Shown here one piece after another: positions 24,413-33,217 of a stretch of 64,000 nucleotides of DNA. The stretch comes from CAZBSE01 sp964610385 (GTDB lineage Bacteria > Actinomycetota > Humimicrobiia > Humimicrobiales > Humimicrobiaceae): positions 1 through 64,000 of the forward strand of contig CAZSXW010000008.1 of assembly GCA_964610385.1 (NCBI GenBank). Reading direction: 5' to 3'. The position numbers and the translations under genes are program-made. Below the pieces are notes generated by a model that had not been told where the DNA came from, did no database searches, and saw only the letters and a program-made list of their open reading frames with translations. The first letter of the stretch is position 1, and the number at the start of each line of letters is the position of its first letter.

Positions 24413-25146
24413 AAAGAAAAAATCTTAAAGCCCCGGACAGGCTGATAGTAAGCCTTGATGTAGCAGGTAAAAGGGAAGTCATAAGCCTATGCAGCAAAAT
24501 CTCTGGAAAGGTTTCCACCCTAAAACTGGGGCTGGAACTTATATACAGCATCGGTCCTGAAATAATCGGCACTGTTAAAAGTTTTGGTTACAGGGTAATG
24601 CTTGATGCCAAACTTTTCGATATACCAAACACGGTAAACGGAGCTTTGAGAGCTATAGGGAAGCTCGGTGTAAATATGGTGACTATACATACCCTCGGGG
24701 GCAAAGCAATGCTTGCCGGTGCGGTAAAAATATTGAAAGAGCAGAGCGAAAATAAGATAAGGCCGCTTCTTCTGGGCGTCACCATACTTACCAGTCTCGA
24801 CGACTCCGATCTTGATCTGATGGGTTTTAGGAAAAACCATTTAAACTCGGTTTTGGATCTTGCATGTTTTGCCGAAATTGCTGGTCTTGACGGTGTTGTA
24901 TGTTCGGCCGGTGAAGTCGAAAGGGTAAGAGAGAAGACCGGCAGCAATTTTTATATTGCGACTCCCGGGATAAGACTGCCGGAGGATGCCGTGGGGGATC
25001 AGAAAAGAGTGAGTACTCCCCGGGATGCGGTGTTGAAAGGAGCGGATTTCATAGTGGTAGGCAGACCTATAACCGGAAGTAAGGATATAGGCGGAGCTGT
25101 TGACCGGTATCTTGAAGAAATAGAAGGGGCGCTGAAGGATGATTAA
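24409..25146 (+). CDS. pyrF: Orotidine 5'-phosphate decarboxylase
   Basis: Last step of UMP synthesis, decarboxylating OMP. 245 residues. LIVSLDVAGK begins the barrel, and the catalytic K-D-x-K-x-D array is represented by VMLDAKLFDIPNTV. The phosphate-gripping C-terminus reads FIVVGRPITGSKD. This is the short bacterial PyrF type. It overlaps pyrD by 4 nt and pyrE by 8 nt, so the genes are translationally coupled. Confidence 0.95.
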   Translation: MKRKNLKAPDRLIVSLDVAGKREVISLCSKISGKVSTLKLGLELIYSIGPEIIGTVKSFGYRVMLDAKLFDIPNTVNGALRAIGKLGVNMVTIHTLGGKAMLAGAVKILKEQSENKIRPLLLGVTILTSLDDSDLDLMGFRKNHLNSVLDLACFAEIAGLDGVVCSAGEVERVREKTGSNFYIATPGIRLPEDAVGDQKRVSTPRDAVLKGADFIVVGRPITGSKDIGGAVDRYLEEIEGALKDD

Positions 25147-25756
25147 GATAATAGACCAGGTAAAGGGACTTGAGGTGTATAAAATCCTTGAGGAAACCGG
25201 AGCCGTTATGGAAGGCCATTTCAAGCTGACTTCCGGCTACCATTCGAGATATTATCTTCAGTGCGCACAGCTTCTGCAGTATCCTAACATTACTTACAGA
25301 TTTGCCTCCAGGGCCCTGGATCTTATGGCAAAAGAGATTAATGCAAAAAAAATAGATACTGTAGTATCACCGGCGGTAGGAGGTATCCTGTGGGGTTATA
25401 TGCTGGCCTATATTTCCGGATGCAGAATGGTATTCACCGAAAGGAAACCGGAAAAGATGGAGCTCAGTCGTGGATTTAAAATAAAGAAGGGCCAGAGGAT
25501 AGTAGTTGCTGAAGATGTCATCACAACCGGCGGTTCGGTCAAAGAAGTAATAGATATATGCGAAAAAAGAGGAGCGTCCATAGAGGCAGTGGTAAGTATA
25601 GTGAACAGATCGGATGACCTAAAGTTCAAATGTCCTTTCTATTATCTTATCAAACTTGACATAGAAATATATAGACCTTCCGAGTGCATGATGTGCAGAG
25701 AAAAAATTCCTCTTATATACCCCGGCAGCAAGAAAAAAATTGGTGACAATAAATGA
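25139..25756 (+). CDS. pyrE: Orotate phosphoribosyltransferase
   Basis: Attaches PRPP to orotate. 205 residues. The PRPP motif is VVAEDVITTGGSVKEVID, LTSGYHSRYYLQ is the substrate region, and SPAVGGILWGYMLA the first PRPP-binding loop. The C-terminal segment (ECMMCREKIPLIYPGSKK) is typical of the longer, thermophile/actinobacterial-style PyrE. Last gene of the operon; the next promoter lies 7 nt after its stop. Confidence 0.95.
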   Translation: MIKIIDQVKGLEVYKILEETGAVMEGHFKLTSGYHSRYYLQCAQLLQYPNITYRFASRALDLMAKEINAKKIDTVVSPAVGGILWGYMLAYISGCRMVFTERKPEKMELSRGFKIKKGQRIVVAEDVITTGGSVKEVIDICEKRGASIEAVVSIVNRSDDLKFKCPFYYLIKLDIEIYRPSECMMCREKIPLIYPGSKKKIGDNK

Positions 25757-25763
25757 AAAATAG

Positions 25764-25792
25764 TTGATATTAAATATATATGTTTGTATACT
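25764..25792 (+). promoter_or_regulatory. SigA-type promoter of the mihF-gmk operon
   Basis: TTGATA at 25764-25769 and TATACT at 25787-25792 with a 17-nt spacer, near consensus. Transcription would start about 25799, 32 nt before the mihF start codon. Confidence 0.7.
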
Positions 25793-25830
25793 CTAAAGTA
25801 TCTCATTTCTTTTAAACAACGGGAAACTTT

Positions 25831-26151
25831 ATGCCTTTAAACAACTTAAATGACAATGACAGAAGGAAGGGTTTAAAGAAGGCCAGGCAGGTAAGGAAAA
25901 AGAGAGCAGAAATCAAAGAGCAGCTTAAGAAGGGAAAAACGAACTTAAAATCTCTTTTCAAAAATCAGAAGCTCATCACGGATTATGTATCAAATATGAA
26001 GGTTATAAGTCTTATAAGTGCGCTGCCCGGGAATGGAAGAGTCAACGCTCTCAAAATATTAAAGGAACTGAAGATAAGTCCCAATAAGAAAATCGGCGGG
26101 TTGGGCAGAAATCAAAAAGAGAATTTCTATAAATTTTTCAAAATAACTTAA
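25831..26151 (+). CDS. mihF: Actinobacterial integration host factor
   Basis: A 106-residue DNA-binding protein of the mIHF family, which compacts the nucleoid and assists recombination in actinobacteria. A basic N-terminal helix (RRKGLKKARQVRKKRAEIKEQ) is followed by an H2TH-like fold with DYVSNMKVISLISALPGNGR and ALKILKELKISPNKKIGGLG, the characteristic core. Placement immediately before gmk and rpoZ is the classic actinobacterial order. This gene is the strongest taxonomic pointer in the window. Confidence 0.9.
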   Translation: MPLNNLNDNDRRKGLKKARQVRKKRAEIKEQLKKGKTNLKSLFKNQKLITDYVSNMKVISLISALPGNGRVNALKILKELKISPNKKIGGLGRNQKENFYKFFKIT

Positions 26152-26174
26152 GACAGGAAGTTCTCCTACATCAT

Positions 26175-26744
26175 ATGACAGCAAAAGGAAAATTATTCAT
26201 CATCTCCGGACCTTCGTGTTCGGGTAAGACCTGTCTTATAGACGATGTACTAAAGGAATTGAATAATTTTGTAAGGTCCGTTTCCGTTACCACAAGACCA
26301 AAAAGGAAGGATGAGACTGAGGGCAGGCACTATAATTTTGTAAGCGAGGAGAAGTTTACCGAACTTGTGGAAAAAGATATGCTTCTTGAGTGGGCACCCT
26401 ATGCCGGTTATCTTTACGGCACCCCAAAAAAGTTTGTTGAGGAAAAACTAAACCAGGGTAAAAACGTCATTCTGGTAATAGAAGTCAAGGGTGCCATGCA
26501 GGTATCAAAAAAAGTAAAAGATACCTATCTTATTTTTATTACCACTTCTTCCTTTAAGGATCTGGAAGAGAGGATTAAAGAAAGGGGTGTCGACAGCCCG
26601 GAAGAGATGGAAAAAAGACTGGAAACTTCAAAGAAGGAGCTTGATTATATGAAATATTATGATTGCATAATTGTAAATAATAATTATAATGAAGCTTTAC
26701 AAAATTTAAAAAGAGTTTTAGACGCTAAAAGGAAAGGAAAATAG
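26175..26744 (+). CDS. gmk: Guanylate kinase
   Basis: Converts GMP to GDP. 189 residues. P-loop GPSCSGKT at 12-19, with Cys where Gly is common. SVTTRPKRKDETEGRHYNFV is the GMP-binding region, and LLEWAPYAGYLYGTP the lid. Ends DCIIVNNNYNEALQNLKRVL as usual. Lies 23 nt after mihF and 4 nt before rpoZ. Confidence 0.95.
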   Translation: MTAKGKLFIISGPSCSGKTCLIDDVLKELNNFVRSVSVTTRPKRKDETEGRHYNFVSEEKFTELVEKDMLLEWAPYAGYLYGTPKKFVEEKLNQGKNVILVIEVKGAMQVSKKVKDTYLIFITTSSFKDLEERIKERGVDSPEEMEKRLETSKKELDYMKYYDCIIVNNNYNEALQNLKRVLDAKRKGK

Positions 26745-26748
26745 GTAA

Positions 26749-26991
26749 GTGAAGGTAGAGTATGTTGACGAGTATAGAAAAAAAGTGGAAAGCAAGTATA
26801 AACTATGTATGGCGGCTGCCAAGAGAGCAAGAGAACTGGGAAATTATCTCTCCGCACAAAAAAACATGGAGAGGATAGATGTGGTAAAGCCGCTTGTAGA
26901 TGTTGAGTCACATGACCCTCTGGAGATCGCCTTTAGTGAGATAAAAGAAGGAAAAGTAGTTTTTATAGAGAAAAAAAAGGAAACTAAATAA
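26749..26991 (+). CDS. rpoZ: RNA polymerase omega subunit
   Basis: An 80-residue omega subunit, which helps assemble RNA polymerase. The family core YKLCMAAAKRARELGNY is visible at 17-33, followed by DPLEIAFSEIKEGKVVF. Starts at GTG 4 nt after gmk, the standard neighbour. Slightly short but complete. Confidence 0.88.
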   Translation: MKVEYVDEYRKKVESKYKLCMAAAKRARELGNYLSAQKNMERIDVVKPLVDVESHDPLEIAFSEIKEGKVVFIEKKKETK

Positions 26992-26993
26992 CC

Positions 26994-28211
26994 TTGGTTT
27001 TAAATAAATCCATATTTGCAAAAAAAAAGATCGTTCTTGGTATTTCTGCTTCCATTGCGGCGTATAAGGCAGCTTCAATCTGCAGCAGGCTTACTAATAT
27101 AGGTGCGAAAGTGATCCCGGTAATGACTCCCAATGCCAGGAATTTTATAGGCCCTCTCACTTTCAGTTCAATAAGCGGCACTAAGACTATTGTAGAACAG
27201 TTTGTCAATAAGGATAAAATCTATCATATTTCACTTTCCCACAGCGCGGATATTTTTTTAATCGCCCCTGCTTCAGCGGATATCATTTCAAAGTTATCCT
27301 ACGGGGTATGTGATAATTTCCTTACCACGTCAGCAGTCTCTGCTAGCTGTCCCGTGCTGATAGCTCCTGCTATGAATGAGAGCATGTATCTTGACCCGGT
27401 CGTCAAAAAAAATATCTCCAGGCTGAAACAGGAAGGCAAGTATTTTTTTGTAGGGCCAAAGAAAGGAAATCTTGCCTGCGGTGAGAAAGGTCTGGGGAGA
27501 CTGGAAGACGAGGAAGTAATTCTTGAAAGGCTGGGAGAACTTTTATCATACAGTAAGGAACTCAAGGGTAAGAAAGTAATAATAACTGCAGGCGGGACCA
27601 GGGAATATATTGATGCCGTTAGATATATTTCCAACAGGTCAAGCGGCAAAATGGGATATGCCCTGGCTGAAGAAGCGTTCTTCAGGGGTGCGGAAAAGGT
27701 GCTGCTTGTAAGTGCGACCAGAGATCTGCCAAAGCCCTATGGAGTAGAGATAAAATATGTTGAAGAAAGCAGTCAGATGAAAAAAGAAATACTAAAAGTT
27801 TTTAAGGACAGTGATATCACTATAATGGCTGCTGCTGTAAGTGATATTGTCCCCAAGAAAAAATATGATTTTAAGTTAGAGAAAAAAAATGGTATATTAT
27901 CCAAAATAAAGTTTGAAGAAAACGAAAACATTTTAAGTTACTTATCCGAAAATAAAAAAGCAGGCCAGTATCTGGTTGGTTTTGCCGCAGAAAACGGCAT
28001 CAGTATCAAAAAGGTTTTAGAAAAAGTCAAGGGAAAAAGTATTGATATAATGGTAGCAAACGATATCTCCAAAGAAGGAATAGGAATGGAAAGCGATTAT
28101 AACCAGGTGGAAATAATAAGAAAAGACGGTACGGTAAAGAAACTGGCCAGAGATAAAAAAAGAGTCATTGCCAGGGGTATCTGGGATGAAGTCATAAAAG
28201 ACTTAGACTGA
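26994..28211 (+). CDS. coaBC: Bifunctional phosphopantothenoylcysteine decarboxylase/synthetase
   Basis: Two steps of coenzyme A synthesis. 405 residues. The flavin-dependent CoaC half (1-185) contains GISASIAAYKAASICSRL, the His of KIYHISLSHSADIF, PAMNESMY and the Cys motif GNLACGEKGLGRL. The CoaB half starts KKVIITAGGTREYIDAVRYISNRSSGKMG. Starts at TTG, 2 nt after rpoZ. Both active sites look intact. Confidence 0.95.
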   Translation: MVLNKSIFAKKKIVLGISASIAAYKAASICSRLTNIGAKVIPVMTPNARNFIGPLTFSSISGTKTIVEQFVNKDKIYHISLSHSADIFLIAPASADIISKLSYGVCDNFLTTSAVSASCPVLIAPAMNESMYLDPVVKKNISRLKQEGKYFFVGPKKGNLACGEKGLGRLEDEEVILERLGELLSYSKELKGKKVIITAGGTREYIDAVRYISNRSSGKMGYALAEEAFFRGAEKVLLVSATRDLPKPYGVEIKYVEESSQMKKEILKVFKDSDITIMAAAVSDIVPKKKYDFKLEKKNGILSKIKFEENENILSYLSENKKAGQYLVGFAAENGISIKKVLEKVKGKSIDIMVANDISKEGIGMESDYNQVEIIRKDGTVKKLARDKKRVIARGIWDEVIKDLD

Positions 28212-28237
28212 TTTCAAAAGTATTGTTAGGAGGAATG

Positions 28238-29443
28238 ATGCCAAAGAAAAAAGAATTTTTGTTTACATCGGAATCAGTGACCGAGGGTCATCCGGACAAG
28301 ATGGCGGATCAGATTTCGGATGCGATACTCGATGCCATTATAGCAGATGATCCCAAATGCAGGACTGCCATCGAGACTTTGCTCAAGACTGGCATTGTTA
28401 TAGTAGCAGGGGAAGTGACCACTTCCACCTATGTTGAAATACCTGATATCGTGCGGGAAGTGGTTAAAAACATAGGATATACCAGGGCCAAATACGGTTT
28501 CGACTATGAGACCTGCGGCGTTATCACTTCGATTGGGAAACAGTCAGCAAATATTGCCCAGGGTGTTGACAGCGCTTATGAGACAAGAGTAGGAGAAGGA
28601 TACGAAAATGAGTTTGATAATCAGGGTGCCGGTGACCAGGGGATGATGTTCGGTTACGCCTGTAATGAGACTGAAGAATTTATGCCTCTTCCCATTCAGC
28701 TTGCTCACAGGCTGGCTCACCGTCTGTCCGAAGTCAGAAAGGCAGGAATACTTCCCTATCTCAGACCTGACGGAAAATCACAGGTAACCGTAAAATATGA
28801 AAATGGAAAGCCCGTCTCAGTTGAGACTATTGTGGTATCGACGCAGCATGCCCCTAAGATCGATCCGGATACCCAAATAAAACCTGATGTCATGGAATTC
28901 ATAGTAAAACCTATAATACCCGGAGAGTATATAAGCAAGGATTTGAAGTTGTTTGTGAATCCTACCGGGGAATTTACCATAGGCGGACCCATGGGTGACA
29001 CAGGTGTTACCGGGAGAAAAATCATCGTGGATACTTATGGAGGAATGGCAAGACACGGCGGGGGATGTTTTTCAGGAAAAGATCCTTCAAAAGTTGACAG
29101 GTCGGCATCATATGAAGCAAGGCACGTGGCTAAAAACCTGGTGGCCAGCGGGGTGGCTGACCGGCTGGAGATAGAGATAGCTTATGCTATAGGAGTATCA
29201 CACCCGGTATCGATCATGGTGGATACCTTTGGAACTGAAAAAGTGGATATCAAAAAAATTGAAAATGCGGTAAAAGAAATATTTGACCTCAGGCCGGCTG
29301 CAATTATTAAGAACCTGAATCTTCTAAGGCCGATTTATAGAAAGACTGCTAATTACGGGCATTTCGGTAGGCATGACAGAGATTTCACATGGGAAAAACT
29401 GGATAAAGTCGACGAGATCAAAAGCATGCTGGGCCTCAAGTGA
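28238..29443 (+). CDS. metK: S-adenosylmethionine synthetase
   Basis: Makes S-adenosylmethionine from methionine and ATP. About 401 residues. FTSESVTEGHPDKMADQISDAILDAI opens the N-terminal domain. GAGDQGMMFGYA and FTIGGPMGDTGVTGRKIIVDTYGG hold the ATP and metal sites, and GGGCFSGKDPSKVDRSA the flexible loop. TTAGGAGG at 28226-28233 precedes two ATGs (28235 and 28238); the second gives better spacing. No riboswitch is seen upstream, in keeping with an internal operon position. Confidence 0.97.
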   Translation: MPKKKEFLFTSESVTEGHPDKMADQISDAILDAIIADDPKCRTAIETLLKTGIVIVAGEVTTSTYVEIPDIVREVVKNIGYTRAKYGFDYETCGVITSIGKQSANIAQGVDSAYETRVGEGYENEFDNQGAGDQGMMFGYACNETEEFMPLPIQLAHRLAHRLSEVRKAGILPYLRPDGKSQVTVKYENGKPVSVETIVVSTQHAPKIDPDTQIKPDVMEFIVKPIIPGEYISKDLKLFVNPTGEFTIGGPMGDTGVTGRKIIVDTYGGMARHGGGCFSGKDPSKVDRSASYEARHVAKNLVASGVADRLEIEIAYAIGVSHPVSIMVDTFGTEKVDIKKIENAVKEIFDLRPAAIIKNLNLLRPIYRKTANYGHFGRHDRDFTWEKLDKVDEIKSMLGLK

Positions 29444-29457
29444 TCGTTATATTATAA

Positions 29458-31719
29458 ATGGGCATGAAAAATAAATATGCAGAGGTTTATATAGATATAA
29501 AAACCTTTGATATAGATCATGCATTTGACTACAGGATTCCCCCCGATTTATATCCGGATATCCGTACCGGAAAAGTCGTTCTTGTCCCTTTCAAAAACAG
29601 GACTGAGGTCGGCTATATCGTAAGGACCAAAGACAACTCTGAAATTGAAAACAGGGATATAAAAGAGATTTTTAAGGTAGCGGAGAGCAGGCCGATATTT
29701 GATGCCGCGGGACTCGAGCTGATACACTGGATCAGCGGTTACTATATCCAGCCGCTGGGCAGCGTGATAAAGTTTTTCCTTCCACCCGGAGAAAAATACA
29801 AGCGGGCAGTAATAAATCCCAGGGTAAGATTCAGGTACAGGGATTATGTGGATTTGAACCATGACCAGTATCACAGACTGAAAGACGGCATAGACTGGAA
29901 AAGGAATTCTTCCCAGAAAAAAATAATTGATTATCTTTTAAAAAACGGTGCTGCCTTAAAAGGAAAGATTATTAAAGATACCGGTGCGGGTTATTCGAGC
30001 CTTACTGCCCTTAAGGAAAAGAAGATAATATCAGTGGTGAGAAAGAGAGAGAAGAGAGATTTCAGGTATGACTTCAGCACGGGGGATTTAAGTAGACAGA
30101 AGATAACTTTAAACTCGTATCAAAAAAATGCCCTGGAAGCAATAGACGGCTCTATACAAAAGGGTGCTTTTCACAGGTTTTTAATAGAGGGAGTGGCAGG
30201 AAGCGGAAAGACAGATATTTACATCGCAGCCTGCAGGAAGGTCCTAGAGAAAAAGAGAAGGGCGCTGGTGCTTACCCCGGAAATATCATTGATACCGCAG
30301 CTGTTTTCAAGGTTTGAGAATGAGTTCGGGTCAAGAGTATGCGTATATCACTCCAATATGAACCAGGCGGAAAGGTACGAAAGATGGCTTGATATACTGG
30401 AGGGAAGGTTTGACATAATAATAGGGACAAGATCGGTAATATTTACCCCTGTCGCCGGCCTTGGCATGATAGTGATAGATGAAGAGCATGACTCATCCTA
30501 CAAGGAAGGGACCCGGGTAAGGTATAATACCGTGGATGTGGCTTCAAAACTGGGAGAGATACTGGGTATCCCGGTAGTTATGGGAAGCGCCACGCCGTCA
30601 ATTGTCACAAGGTACAAAGCAGAAAAAGAAAGTGGTTTTACTCTTATTAAGATACCTATAAAGGCACGTGCAACCATGCCTCTTGATATGGAGGTAGTAG
30701 ACCTTAAAAATATAGACCGGTTTAAGGAAGACATTGATATAACCAGAAGACTGTTTACTGCTGTCAGGGAGGAACTTGATAAAGAACACAAGGTAATAAT
30801 ATTTTTGAACAGAAGGGGATTCAGTAACTTTATCATATGCCGCAACTGCGGAAATGTGCCAAAGTGCCCCGCATGCGATCTCTCTTATAATTATCACAGC
30901 GACAGGAAAAAATTAGTATGCCACCACTGCGGGAGGGAGCAGGATTATACCGGAAAATGCCCGGTATGCGGCGGGGATAATATATTCTTATACGGCACCG
31001 GGATACAGAGGATACAATCAAAGCTAAAAACCAGATTTAGAGATACCCCGGTATTGAGGATGGATTCCGATATAACCAGAAAAAGAAAATCACATCAGGA
31101 GATATTGAAGAAATTCATAACACCGGGCAGGTCTATCCTTATCGGTACACAGATGATAGCAAAGGGCCTGGATATAGGAGATGTAACCCTGGTAGGGGTG
31201 GTAAACTGCGACGTGATGCTGGGGCTTCCTGATTATCATATGAATGAAAGAGTATACCAGCTTATCACACAGGTTTCCGGAAGAGCAGGCAGGGGGAAAA
31301 AGAGAGGCAGAGTCATAATACAGACCCATAATCCCGGATCCAGTGTAGTGCAGAATATACTTAATATGGATTATGAATCATTTTACAAAAAAGAGCTTGA
31401 AGATAGAAAAGAACTCTGCTATCCGCCCTTTTCAAATGTGGTTAATATTATAATTTCCGGGAAAAATGAAAACAGTGTGAAAAAAGATATCCAAGAATTA
31501 TTTGCAGAAATAAACAAAGCTATTAAAATTGATACTAGTGTTATGGGACCGGCACCTGCTCCTTTTTATAAGATAAATTTGTTTTACCGCTGGCATATAA
31601 TGATAAAGTCAAAAGATATCGAAGCCCTGGCTGTAAAACTTTCTGCGGTACTGAAGAGATTCAAAAGGTCCGGTGAAAACAAGATAATCATAGATGTGGA
31701 CCCTGTGTGGATTCTTTAA
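29458..31719 (+). CDS. priA: Primosomal replication restart helicase PriA
   Basis: Restarts stalled replication forks. 753 residues. An N-terminal DNA-binding domain (FDYRIPPDLYPDIRTGKVVLVPF) is followed by a superfamily 2 helicase core: Walker A GVAGSGKT at 245-252, Walker B VIDEEHD, then GSATPS. The zinc cluster has eight cysteines (CRNCG ... CPAC ... CHHCG ... CPVCG). LIGTQMIAKGLDIGDVTLV and QVSGRAGRGKKRG are the late helicase motifs. The start has no clear Shine-Dalgarno; a second ATG two codons later is possible. Confidence 0.95.
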   Translation: MGMKNKYAEVYIDIKTFDIDHAFDYRIPPDLYPDIRTGKVVLVPFKNRTEVGYIVRTKDNSEIENRDIKEIFKVAESRPIFDAAGLELIHWISGYYIQPLGSVIKFFLPPGEKYKRAVINPRVRFRYRDYVDLNHDQYHRLKDGIDWKRNSSQKKIIDYLLKNGAALKGKIIKDTGAGYSSLTALKEKKIISVVRKREKRDFRYDFSTGDLSRQKITLNSYQKNALEAIDGSIQKGAFHRFLIEGVAGSGKTDIYIAACRKVLEKKRRALVLTPEISLIPQLFSRFENEFGSRVCVYHSNMNQAERYERWLDILEGRFDIIIGTRSVIFTPVAGLGMIVIDEEHDSSYKEGTRVRYNTVDVASKLGEILGIPVVMGSATPSIVTRYKAEKESGFTLIKIPIKARATMPLDMEVVDLKNIDRFKEDIDITRRLFTAVREELDKEHKVIIFLNRRGFSNFIICRNCGNVPKCPACDLSYNYHSDRKKLVCHHCGREQDYTGKCPVCGGDNIFLYGTGIQRIQSKLKTRFRDTPVLRMDSDITRKRKSHQEILKKFITPGRSILIGTQMIAKGLDIGDVTLVGVVNCDVMLGLPDYHMNERVYQLITQVSGRAGRGKKRGRVIIQTHNPGSSVVQNILNMDYESFYKKELEDRKELCYPPFSNVVNIIISGKNENSVKKDIQELFAEINKAIKIDTSVMGPAPAPFYKINLFYRWHIMIKSKDIEALAVKLSAVLKRFKRSGENKIIIDVDPVWIL

Positions 31720-31738
31720 ATATAGGCAAGGTTTGAAA

Positions 31739-32254
31739 ATGGCAGTTAAGGAAGTTAGAAAAATCGGAGATCCTGTTCTAAGGGAAAAAAGCAAAAAGGT
31801 GGAAAAAGTAGATGAAAGTGTTATACAGCTTGTCAGAGATCTGAGCGATACGTTAAAAGAAACAGGCGGTGTGGGTATGGCTGCTCCGCAGATAGGAGTA
31901 TCCAGAAGAGTGATAGTTATAAATGCTGATAACAGGATATATACGTTTATAAATCCGGAGATCGAAATCCTGGACGATCAAAAAATAAGGAGTGACGAGG
32001 GCTGCCTGAGTATTTATTCCATAAGGGATTTTAACGTCAAGAGATTTTCCAAAGTCAGGGTAAGGGCGAAAAATTTAAAGTGGAAAGATGTGGAGATGGT
32101 AGCGGAAGGTCTGCTGGCAAGAATATTCCAACACGAAATAGATCACTTAAATGGGGTGTTGTTTATGGATCACCTTGATCGGAAATCAAAAGAAGAACTC
32201 ATGTCCAGGATCAACGATATAAAATTAAACATTCGCGACAGAGGGAGCATTTGA
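31739..32254 (+). CDS. def: Peptide deformylase
   Basis: Removes the N-formyl group from new proteins. 171 residues from ATG 31739. The three motifs are present: GVGMAAPQIG, EGCLS with the metal Cys, and QHEIDHLNG with the metal His pair and catalytic Glu. The frame extends upstream into priA, but family alignment (VRKIGDPVLREKSK) and an AAGG upstream favour this start. The stop is followed at once by the TTG of fmt. Confidence 0.95.
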   Translation: MAVKEVRKIGDPVLREKSKKVEKVDESVIQLVRDLSDTLKETGGVGMAAPQIGVSRRVIVINADNRIYTFINPEIEILDDQKIRSDEGCLSIYSIRDFNVKRFSKVRVRAKNLKWKDVEMVAEGLLARIFQHEIDHLNGVLFMDHLDRKSKEELMSRINDIKLNIRDRGSI

Positions 32255-33217
32255 TTGAACATATTACTTTTCGGTTCCTCGGAGATCTCTGTGCCTTTTC
32301 TTGAAGAAATTCACGGGTCCCGGCATAAAATATCTTCAGTTGTTACTACCACTGACAAGCAGGCCGGCAGGGGAAAAAAGGTCACTCTCAATATAGTAAA
32401 AACCAAAGCCCTGGAACTGGGGGAGAAACTTATACAGGTCGAAAAGTTTGATGAGGATTTTTACTCTAAATACAGGAAACTTAATTTTGATACAGTGCTG
32501 GTGGTATCCTTTGGAAAGATAATCCCCGCTGAGATGTTTGAAGTCAACCAGGCCAGATGGCTTAACGTGCATCCGTCACTTCTTCCCAAATACAGAGGGC
32601 CTACACCTATTATAAGCACACTTCTGAACGGCGATAAGACGGGTGGGGTGAGTATAATAGAGGTGGTGCCTGAAGTGGATGCCGGGCCTATTTATGCCCA
32701 GGTAAGTTTTGTAGTGGAAGCATCGGATAACAGAGACAGCCTGGAACATAAATCAATAGTATTTGGGAAATCGCTGCTGATGGCAGCCCTGGATTTAATA
32801 GAGGAGGACTTGCTAAAACCGTATCCACAGGATAAGAATGGTGTTGTTTACTGCAGTAAAATAAAAAAGGAAGACCTGAAGGTAAACTGGGAAAATACAG
32901 CCCGGGATATAGTGAATAAGATAAGAGCCTTCAGCTCCAAACCGGGAGCTTACTGTCTGTGGAGGGACATGAGGATAAAATTATTTAAGGCTCAAGTCCT
33001 TACCGGTGATGAAAAAAGTGTGTATGCCGATGACGTCAAAGGCGGCGGCAGTAACGGCGTGGTGGTAAATGCCGATAAAAAAACGGGGATCTTAATCAAG
33101 TGTGGTGAAAATGATCTGGTAAGGATAGAAAAACTGCAGCCGCAGGATAAAAACATAATGTCGTCGGTAGATTTTATTAACGGGTATAGATTAAAAACCG
33201 GTGAAGATTTTAAGTGA
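32255..33217 (+). CDS. fmt: Methionyl-tRNA formyltransferase
   Basis: Adds the formyl group to initiator Met-tRNA. 320 residues. The formyltransferase core contains LNVHPSLLPKYRGPTPI and the catalytic Asp in EVDAGPIYAQ. The C-terminal OB-like domain starts NTARDIVNKIRAFSSKPGAYC. It abuts def and overlaps rsmB, the common def-fmt-rsmB order. Confidence 0.95.
   Translation: MNILLFGSSEISVPFLEEIHGSRHKISSVVTTTDKQAGRGKKVTLNIVKTKALELGEKLIQVEKFDEDFYSKYRKLNFDTVLVVSFGKIIPAEMFEVNQARWLNVHPSLLPKYRGPTPIISTLLNGDKTGGVSIIEVVPEVDAGPIYAQVSFVVEASDNRDSLEHKSIVFGKSLLMAALDLIEEDLLKPYPQDKNGVVYCSKIKKEDLKVNWENTARDIVNKIRAFSSKPGAYCLWRDMRIKLFKAQVLTGDEKSVYADDVKGGGSNGVVVNADKKTGILIKCGENDLVRIEKLQPQDKNIMSSVDFINGYRLKTGEDFK

Noticed and set aside
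28201..28240. A SAM riboswitch before metK
   Set aside because: Only 26 nt separate coaBC and metK, far too short for any known SAM riboswitch.
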